Positions 1 to 4,331 of a stretch of DNA of 5,902 nucleotides are shown one piece after another. Source of the stretch: Caulobacterales bacterium (lineage in GTDB: Bacteria > Pseudomonadota > Alphaproteobacteria > Caulobacterales > Caulobacteraceae); NCBI GenBank assembly GCA_947480815.1, contig CANKEA010000085.1, positions 1 through 5,902 on the forward strand, written 5' to 3'. Within the stretch, counting starts at the first letter, position 1. Each line of letters begins with the position of its first letter. The translations under genes were made by a program, and so were the position numbers. Under the pieces are notes generated by a model, which saw nothing but the letters and a program-made list of their open reading frames with translations, ran no database searches and had not been told where the DNA came from.

Positions 1-1
1 A

Positions 2-706
2 GGGGTCTTTGTGATTGAGGGCGAGGTGGTGCTGCGTACCGCCGTGCGGGCCGGTAGGTTCGCGGTCGAGGCGGTGCTGCTGGCTGAAAATCGGGTTGAG
101 GGTCTGGCCGACCTGGCCCTGCCGGCGGGAACGCCGGTCTATGCCGCCAGCCAAGCGGTGATGGATGCGATTGCCGGCTTTCCGATCCATCGTGGCATCC
201 TCGCCCTGGGCCGGCGCGGTGCCAAGGTGGCGGCCCCCGCGCTGCTGGCCTCGCTGCCGCCGCGCGCCCTGGTCTTAGCGCTGTTTGGCATCGGCAATCA
301 CGACAATATGGGCGGGGTGTTCCGCAACGCGGCGGCCTTCGGGGCCGACGCGGTGCTGCTGGCAAGCGACTGTTGCGACCCGCTGTATCGCAAGGCGATC
401 CGCGTCTCGGTCGGTGCCGCCCTGACCGTGCCGTTCTGCTGGTTCGAGGCCAGCGACGATCCGCTGGTGGTGCTGGCGGGGCATGGGTTTGCGGCGCTGG
501 CCTTAAGTCCGTCTGGCGCGGTCGATCTCTCGGCGGTTCAGCGGCCAGAGCGCGCCGCCCTGCTGCTCGGGGCCGAAGGACCGGGCCTCGCCTCCAGCCT
601 GTTGGCGCGCACCACGGCGGTCAGCATTCCGATGAGCGGGTGGTTCGATAGCCTGAACCTCGCCACCACCAGTGGGATTGCGCTGTATCAGCTGACGCGA
701 CCCTAG
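2..706 (+). CDS. TrmH/SpoU-family RNA 2'-O-methyltransferase, 5' end outside window
   Basis: This is a SAM-dependent methyltransferase of the SPOUT (SpoU/TrmH) class, which in this family methylates ribose 2'-OH groups of rRNA or tRNA in the cytoplasm; the exact target cannot be read from the sequence. Residues are numbered from the GTG at 11. Motif 1 is NHDNMGGVFRNAAAFGA at 96-112, with the conserved Asn and Arg. Motif 2 is LLLGAEGPGL at 184-193. Motif 3 runs over 206-226 (IPM...DSLNLATTSGIALY). Motifs 2 and 3 form the knotted SAM site. The segment before them, including FPIHRGILALGRR (57-69), resembles the N-terminal substrate-binding region. The frame is open to base 2 and the codons before the GTG read GVF, continuing naturally into VIEGEVVL. 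The GTG is therefore probably internal, and some tens of N-terminal residues lie outside the window. The stop overlaps that of the opposite-strand adenosyltransferase gene by 4 bp. Confidence 0.9.
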   Translation, partial: GVFVIEGEVVLRTAVRAGRFAVEAVLLAENRVEGLADLALPAGTPVYAASQAVMDAIAGFPIHRGILALGRRGAKVAAPALLASLPPRALVLALFGIGNHDNMGGVFRNAAAFGADAVLLASDCCDPLYRKAIRVSVGAALTVPFCWFEASDDPLVVLAGHGFAALALSPSGAVDLSAVQRPERAALLLGAEGPGLASSLLARTTAVSIPMSGWFDSLNLATTSGIALYQLTRP

Positions 707-1263
707 CGGTTGGCGCCTGGCACCCACAGCACGTCGCTGCGCCCGCCGTCGTTCTCCAGCCGCGCCAGGGCGAACAATAGGTCGGATAGCCGGTTGATAT
801 AGGCCAGGGCTGCGGGGTTCAGCGGTTCCTTGGCGTTTAGCGCGGCCATGGCCCGTTCCGCGCGCCGCACCACAGTTCGCGCCAGATGCAGCGTTGCGGC
901 GGCGGCCGATCCGCCGGGCAGGATGAAGGAGGTCAAGGGTTCCAGTCGGTCTGTCGCCAGATCCGTTTCGGCTTCGAGCCAGACGACTTGCGCTGGATCG
1001 ATCCGCAAGCGCTCGCCGGCATCCTCGCTGGCCGGAACCGCCAGATCGGCACCCAGGTCGAACAGGTCGTTCTGCACGCGCCTAAGCACGGTGTCGGTGG
1101 CGGCACTGGCCTCGCGTCGTGCCATGCCCAGCGTCGCATTGGCTTCATCGATCTCGCCCATGGCGGCGATGCGTAGGTCGGCCTTGTTGCGGCGCGAGCC
1201 GTTGCCCAGGCCGGTGGAGCCATCGTCACCCGTGCGGGTATAAAGTTTATTGAGACGAACCAT
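703..1263 (-). CDS. pduO: PduO-type ATP:cob(I)alamin adenosyltransferase
   Basis: The enzyme transfers the adenosyl group of ATP to Co(I) corrinoid, making adenosylcobalamin or its precursor, and acts in the cytoplasm as a homotrimer in this family. The 186-residue protein has the usual full length. Visible signatures are the N-terminal ATP loop KLYTRTGDDGSTGLG (6-20); the stretch 24-46 ending GEIDEANATLG; QNDLFDLGADLA (64-75); FILPGG (113-118); the ATP-binding helix HLARTVVRRAER (126-137); and INRLSDLLFALAR (156-168). Phe113 probably corresponds to the phenylalanine that in the Lactobacillus reuteri enzyme helps keep cobalamin base-off (inferred by motif position). It is the PduO fold, not the unrelated CobA/CobO (BtuR) fold, although annotations often label it cobO. 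The ATG is preceded by AAGAGGG at 1273-1267, three bases upstream, which supports this start. No other cobalamin gene is in the window. It is convergent with the methyltransferase gene and divergent from the ferredoxin reductase gene. Confidence 0.95.
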   Translation of the reverse strand: MVRLNKLYTRTGDDGSTGLGNGSRRNKADLRIAAMGEIDEANATLGMARREASAATDTVLRRVQNDLFDLGADLAVPASEDAGERLRIDPAQVVWLEAETDLATDRLEPLTSFILPGGSAAAATLHLARTVVRRAERAMAALNAKEPLNPAALAYINRLSDLLFALARLENDGGRSDVLWVPGANR

Positions 1264-1266
1264 GCG

Positions 1267-1273
1267 CCCTCTT
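1267..1273 (-). promoter_or_regulatory. ribosome binding site of the adenosyltransferase gene
   Basis: Reading the minus strand, AAGAGGG ends three bases before the ATG at 1263-1261. The spacing is short, but the purine-rich match to the anti-Shine-Dalgarno sequence is good, and no other in-frame start fits the family N-terminus better. Confidence 0.5.
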
Positions 1274-1321
1274 AACGCGCCGATGCGTGGCGAGTCATTG
1301 CAATCCTTGGCGCTTCCTTGC

Positions 1322-1325
1322 AGGA
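1322..1325 (+). promoter_or_regulatory. ribosome binding site deciding the ferredoxin reductase start
   Basis: AGGA lies nine bases before the ATG at 1335. It supports this start over the in-frame GTG at 1287, which has no comparable site. Confidence 0.5.
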
Positions 1326-1334
1326 CATCGGCTT

Positions 1335-2549
1335 ATGGCAGGCGTGGTGATCATCGGGGCCGGACAGGCGGGGTTGCAGGCCGCGGCCTCGGCGCGCGAC
1401 GAAGGCTATGGCGGCGAGATCATCCTCATCGGCGAGGAGCCATTTGCCCCCTACCAGCGGCCGCCGCTTTCCAAGGCCTACCTCAAGGGAGAGATGGACG
1501 AGGAAGGGTTGGCCTTGCGCGGGGCCGACTTCTACGCCGAGGCGGGCATGGACTTGCGCACTGGGGTTCAGGCGACGGCCATCGACCGCGCCGCCAAGAC
1601 CATCGCCTTTTCTGACCAAACCCGCCTAACCTACGACAAACTTGTGCTGGCCATGGGCGCACACAACCGACCCCTGAATGTGCCGGGCGTCGACCTCTCT
1701 GGGGTGATGTTCCTGCGGGGCCTGACCGACGCCCAGGCGATCAAGGCTGCCTGCGTTTCGGGGCGTCGTGCCGTGGTGATTGGCGCTGGGTTCATTGGTC
1801 TGGAGTTCGCCGCCGTGGCGGTGTCCAAGGGCTTGGACATCACTGTCATCGAAGTCGCCCCGAGGGTGATGGGTCGGGCGCTGTCGGTGCCGATGTCGGA
1901 TTTCTTCGCTCAGCATCATCAGGCCATGGGCGTCAAGTTGCGGTTCGGTGAAGGGGTGCGGGCCATCGCCGGGGCGGAGGGCCAAGTCACTGGCGTGGTG
2001 CTGAACAGCGGCGAGACCTTGCCTGCTGATCTGGTACTGATTGGCGTTGGTGTGCTGCCCGCGATCGCCCTGGCTCAGGCTGCCGGCCTGGAGACGGGAG
2101 ATGGGGTTATGGTCGATGCAACACTGCGCACCCTCGATCCTGACATTTTCGCCATCGGCGACCTCGCCCTGCACCCGAACCGTTTCGCGCCTTGGCCGGT
2201 GCGGCTGGAGTCGGTGCAGAACGCCATCGACCAGGGCCGCGCGGTGGGGGCCACTCTGGCCGGCCGGGACAGCCCCTATGACAAGGTCCCTTGGTTCTGG
2301 AGCGACCAGGGCCCCTACAAGCTCCAGATGGCCGGGCTGAATATGCAAGCCGACCAAGCGGTGCTTCGCGGCGATCCGGCCAGTGAAAGCTTCTCGGTCT
2401 TTCTGTTCCGCCAGGACAGCTTGATCGCGGTGGAGAGCGTCAACAAGCCGGTCGATCACATGGCCGCCCGGCGGCTGTTGACCTTGGGCGTAGCGCTCAG
2501 TCCGGCGCAGGCTGCTGACGAGGCTTTCGACCTGCGGCGCGCCACCTGA
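1335..2549 (+). CDS. FAD-dependent ferredoxin reductase (rhodocoxin/putidaredoxin reductase type)
   Basis: This 404-residue flavoprotein should pass electrons from NAD(P)H through FAD to a small [2Fe-2S] ferredoxin or rubredoxin, typically feeding a cytochrome P450 or oxygenase. The FAD dinucleotide fold is at the N-terminus (VVIIGAGQAGLQAAASA, 4-20), followed by the family signature RPPLSKAYLKGEM (42-54). The second Rossmann motif is VVIGAGFIGLEFAAVA (147-162), and acidic Glu173 at the end of its second strand favours NADH over NADPH. IFAIGD (271-276) binds the FAD ribityl chain, RLESVQNAIDQG (290-301) follows, and VPWFWSDQ (318-325) opens the reductase C-terminal domain. I chose the ATG at 1335 because MAGVVIIGAG begins directly with the first beta strand and AGGA lies nine bases upstream. 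A GTG at 1287 would add 16 residues unlike the family. No ferredoxin or oxygenase gene is adjacent, so the partner is unknown. Confidence 0.93.
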   Translation: MAGVVIIGAGQAGLQAAASARDEGYGGEIILIGEEPFAPYQRPPLSKAYLKGEMDEEGLALRGADFYAEAGMDLRTGVQATAIDRAAKTIAFSDQTRLTYDKLVLAMGAHNRPLNVPGVDLSGVMFLRGLTDAQAIKAACVSGRRAVVIGAGFIGLEFAAVAVSKGLDITVIEVAPRVMGRALSVPMSDFFAQHHQAMGVKLRFGEGVRAIAGAEGQVTGVVLNSGETLPADLVLIGVGVLPAIALAQAAGLETGDGVMVDATLRTLDPDIFAIGDLALHPNRFAPWPVRLESVQNAIDQGRAVGATLAGRDSPYDKVPWFWSDQGPYKLQMAGLNMQADQAVLRGDPASESFSVFLFRQDSLIAVESVNKPVDHMAARRLLTLGVALSPAQAADEAFDLRRAT

Positions 2550-2555
2550 TGCGCC

Positions 2556-2578
2556 GGCGGCGGCCGTCTGTTCCCGCC
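2556..2578. terminator. weak hairpin in the 40-bp convergent gap
   Basis: Between the facing stop codons of the ferredoxin reductase and cytochrome b561 genes, GGCGG (2559-2563) can pair with CCGCC (2574-2578) around a 10-base loop. Its place between two 3' ends suits a bidirectional terminator. However, the stem is only five pairs and no T-run follows on either strand, so it is at best a weak or Rho-assisted one. Confidence 0.22.
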
Positions 2579-2589
2579 AAAGCGCTGCG

Positions 2590-3153
2590 TTAGGGTTCGT
2601 CGTCTGTCGGCGGGGCTACGGCGACCAGGATCTTGTCGACGGTGCCATCGTTGTTGATGAAGAAGTGCTTGGCCGCGCCGCCGATGTGCAGCAGGGCACC
2701 GATGGCCAAGAACGTGGCGCAGGCCACGTGAATCTCGTGCGCAAGGCTGAACAGGCCAGGGTTCATGGGGATCGGCGAGGGGATCGCGAACAGGTGGCCG
2801 ACACTAACCGGCAGACCGCCAGACCAAGCCATGATCGGACCGCTGATCAACATACCGACCAAGGCAATCAACAGGCTGAAGTGGGTGTATTTTCCAACGT
2901 AGAAGAAGAACCCCTTCTGCCGGGGTAGGGGGCCGGGGTGCCCCTTGCTGAAGCGCCAATAGACCCGGAACCACAGCGCCAGGTAGAAGATGAACGCCAG
3001 GGTCGTGTGCAGCCTGAGCTTGTCGTCATAGATGCCGCGCGAGCCCTCAATGGAGTTCCCGACAAACAGCATGACGATGATGAAGATCGCCGTCACCCAG
3101 TGCAGGATAATCGAAACCCAGCCGTAGCCGGTTGCCGTGTCCTTCCAACGCAT
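2590..3153 (-). CDS. prokaryotic cytochrome b561 (four-helix di-heme membrane cytochrome b)
   Basis: This is an inner-membrane b-type cytochrome of 187 residues, the normal size for the bacterial CybB-like family, which carries electrons between the quinone pool and other acceptors. Four hydrophobic helices are evident at about 14-34, 48-67, 88-109 and 137-158. Candidate heme ligands are His18 in helix 1 (LHWVTAIF), His49 in helix 2 (LHTTLAF), and His142 and His156 in helix 4. The 14-residue spacing of the last pair is that expected for two hemes held by helix 4. His91 and His139 are additional conserved-looking histidines. The N-terminal MRWKDTATGYGWVSIILHW and the C-terminal HIGGAAKHFF are typical of the family. 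AAAGG (3166-3162) lies eight bases before the ATG, and a TATAAT box is upstream. No c-type cytochrome or dehydrogenase partner is adjacent. The physiological role is therefore open; E. coli CybB oxidises superoxide, while other relatives serve different donors. Confidence 0.92.
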   Translation of the reverse strand: MRWKDTATGYGWVSIILHWVTAIFIIVMLFVGNSIEGSRGIYDDKLRLHTTLAFIFYLALWFRVYWRFSKGHPGPLPRQKGFFFYVGKYTHFSLLIALVGMLISGPIMAWSGGLPVSVGHLFAIPSPIPMNPGLFSLAHEIHVACATFLAIGALLHIGGAAKHFFINNDGTVDKILVAVAPPTDDEP

Positions 3154-3159
3154 CCAAGA

Positions 3160-3166
3160 CGCCTTT
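3160..3166 (-). promoter_or_regulatory. ribosome binding site of the cytochrome b561 gene
   Basis: On the minus strand AAAGGCG ends about six bases before the ATG at 3153-3151. Position and purine core are normal and support the annotated start. Confidence 0.5.
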
Positions 3167-3194
3167 GTAGGTTTTTCTTCCGACCCGCGCCTTG

Positions 3195-3200
3195 ATTATA
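3195..3200 (-). promoter_or_regulatory. candidate -10 box of the cytochrome b561 promoter
   Basis: The minus strand reads a perfect TATAAT here, 41 bases before the cytochrome start codon, which would give a leader of roughly 35 bases. It stands out in GC-rich surroundings. No good TTGACA-like -35 is found 16-19 bases further upstream on that strand, so the promoter would be activator-dependent or of a different sigma class. Confidence 0.42.
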
Positions 3201-3268
3201 CGCGGCCAATGGGTCCGTTCCTTGCCAGATCGTCGCCGATCGCGCCAGTGCGTGTTAAGTCGCGACCC

Positions 3269-4246
3269 ATGGGCAAGCTTGTTTCCATCCAGCACCTGCG
3301 CGGCCTGGCGGTGTTCTCGGTCGTGGTGTTCCATGCCCTGCAATGGGAGTGGATCCCGTTCGAGCCCGGTCAGTTCGGGGTAGAGCTGTTCTTCGTCATC
3401 AGCGGCTTTGTGATGTGGATCACCACCGCCGGTCACGCGCCTGCGCCGACGGCCTTCCTGGCCCGCCGCGCGGCGCGGGTGATCCCGCTCTATTGGCTGG
3501 TTAGCCTCACCGCGCTCGCTGTTGTTTTGATCCGCCCCGGCGCAATCCCGAACGTCATCCCCGACCCGCTGCACGTTGTTCTGTCGCTGGCGTTCATTCC
3601 GCACCTTGATCCCAAAGGTGGACCGTTTCCCCTGCTGAACCCGGGTTGGACGCTGAACTATGAGGCGTTCTTCTACCTGGTGTTCGCCGCCTCCCTGACC
3701 GTGCCCCTCCGGTGGCGGGCGCAGGCGGTGACCGCGATCATGCTGGCGGTGTTCCTATTTGGGGCCCGCATCCTGACCTGGACCTATTTCTTCGGGGCCA
3801 ACGCCGAGATGCTGGTGTTCGTTTCCGGCGTCTGGCTGGCAAAGGCTTGGCAAGCTGAGGCGTTGCCGGGACGTGGCACAGGGATGACGCTGGTCGCACT
3901 GGGTGTAGTCATCCTGACGGTTCTGACGGCCCTGATCTATCGCCCGGCAATTTGGCGGCCATTGCTGTTTGGCGGCCCGGCGCTGCTGATCGCGATCGGC
4001 TGGCTGGCGATGGCGGCCGACAAAAAGGGCGTTCCGGCCTGGCCCTGGCTGCAAAAACTTGGAGATGCGTCCTACGCCATCTACCTCAGCCATACCTTGA
4101 CCGCACCAGCCGTGGCCAAGCTCTGCCTGCACCAGCCCTGGCTGTTTATTCCGCTCGATGTGGCGACGGGCTTGGGCGGCGGACTGCTCTGCCACGCCCT
4201 TGTGGAGAAGCCGCTGATCCGCTGGGCTAAGGCTTTAGTGAAATGA
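3269..4246 (+). CDS. acyltransferase-3 family integral membrane acyltransferase
   Basis: Enzymes of this family (OafA, NodX, ExoZ relatives) O-acylate sugars of surface or secreted glycans, using an acyl donor across the inner membrane; the substrate here is unknown. The 325-residue protein is a string of about ten hydrophobic segments without a periplasmic SGNH domain. Family landmarks are [14 protein letters not shown] (10-23), with the conserved Arg11 and His22; [13 protein letters not shown] (37-49); [12 protein letters not shown] (66-77); [15 protein letters not shown] (126-140), with Glu132; and near the end [12 protein letters not shown] (264-275) and EKPLIRWAK (313-321). I chose the ATG at 3269 because [15 protein letters not shown] matches the family N-terminus. 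The frame is open further upstream, with starts at 3248 (GTG), 3209 (ATG) and 3137 (GTG), and none has a strong ribosome binding site. The 3137 start would run into the cytochrome b561 coding region. No polysaccharide or glycosyltransferase genes are nearby. Confidence 0.9.
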   Translation: MGKLVSIQHLRGLAVFSVVVFHALQWEWIPFEPGQFGVELFFVISGFVMWITTAGHAPAPTAFLARRAARVIPLYWLVSLTALAVVLIRPGAIPNVIPDPLHVVLSLAFIPHLDPKGGPFPLLNPGWTLNYEAFFYLVFAASLTVPLRWRAQAVTAIMLAVFLFGARILTWTYFFGANAEMLVFVSGVWLAKAWQAEALPGRGTGMTLVALGVVILTVLTALIYRPAIWRPLLFGGPALLIAIGWLAMAADKKGVPAWPWLQKLGDASYAIYLSHTLTAPAVAKLCLHQPWLFIPLDVATGLGGGLLCHALVEKPLIRWAKALVK

Positions 4247-4301
4247 AGGGGCGAAATCCGCTGCAACGTCGCCGGGCTGTTGCGGTAAGGATCTCGCCCC
4301 T
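4247..4301 (+). terminator. long stem-loop between the acyltransferase gene and edd
   Basis: Bases 4247-4259 pair with 4289-4301 (GGGGCGA...ATCC with GGAT.TCGCCCC) in 12 of 13 positions. After a two-base AA bulge (4287-4288), 4260-4267 pairs with 4279-4286 including two G-T wobbles. This leaves an 11-base loop at 4268-4278. The stem therefore totals about 20 pairs and begins directly after the acyltransferase TGA. No T-run follows, so it is not a standard intrinsic terminator. Alternatives are a Rho-assisted terminator or 3'-end stabiliser of the acyltransferase mRNA, a leader structure of edd, or a copy of a dispersed palindromic repeat. The pairing is directly visible; the function is inferred. 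Confidence 0.45.
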
Positions 4302-4319
4302 ACCACCCTCCCATCCTCT
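4297..4319 (+). promoter_or_regulatory. G-free C-rich tract before edd
   Basis: This stretch of 23 bases contains no G and is mostly C, immediately after and slightly overlapping the right arm of the hairpin. In RNA it resembles a Rho-loading (rut) segment. On the opposite strand it gives the runs GG, GGG, GGG, GG and GGGG, enough for a two-tier G-quadruplex. It ends 12 bases before the proposed edd ATG. Function is not demonstrated. Confidence 0.3.
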
Positions 4320-4331
4320 GGACCGAATGAG

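Larger units (their letters stand above)
1264..1334. promoter_or_regulatory. 71-bp divergent intergenic region
   Basis: This gap must hold the promoters or 5' leaders of both divergent genes. I see no convincing -35/-10 pair on either strand. It contains a perfect 7-bp inverted repeat, GCCGATG (1279-1285) and CATCGGC (1326-1332), bracketing most of the gap. A second, shorter inverted pair sits inside it: TGCAA near 1299 and TTGCA near 1318. Either could be an operator arm or chance. The gap is too short for a cobalamin riboswitch, and none of the conserved B12-box sequence is visible. Confidence 0.35.
3154..3268. promoter_or_regulatory. 115-bp divergent intergenic region (cytochrome b561 / acyltransferase)
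   Basis: This region separates the two divergent genes if the acyltransferase starts at 3269. Besides the minus-strand TATAAT, it holds a perfect inverted repeat GATCG-tcgc-CGATC (3228-3241) and an 8-bp palindrome GTCGCGAC (3259-3266) directly before the proposed acyltransferase start. I see no clear plus-strand promoter. Confidence 0.35.

Noticed and set aside
11..13. GTG at 11 as the true start of the methyltransferase
   Set aside because: The frame is open to the window edge and the preceding codons (GVF) join smoothly to VIEGEVVL, a stretch normally internal in this family; no ribosome binding site is visible in the few bases before it.
1287..1334. Longer N-terminus for the ferredoxin reductase from the GTG at 1287
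   Set aside because: The extra residues do not resemble the family, the FAD-binding strand begins right after the ATG at 1335, and an AGGA site sits at the right distance from that ATG.
1264..1334. Cobalamin riboswitch upstream of the adenosyltransferase gene
   Set aside because: The gap is only 71 bp, far shorter than a B12 riboswitch, and no conserved B12-box sequence is visible.
1626..2459. 277-codon open frame on the minus strand inside the ferredoxin reductase gene
   Set aside because: It lies entirely antisense to a gene with clear flavoprotein motifs, and its translation is rich in His, Arg, Gln and Pro with no recognisable domain; such antisense frames are expected in GC-rich DNA.
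3047..3604. 185-codon minus-strand frame across the divergent gap
   Set aside because: It overlaps both cytochrome b561 and acyltransferase coding sequence, and its product is an unstructured Arg/Asp/Gln-rich string without motifs.
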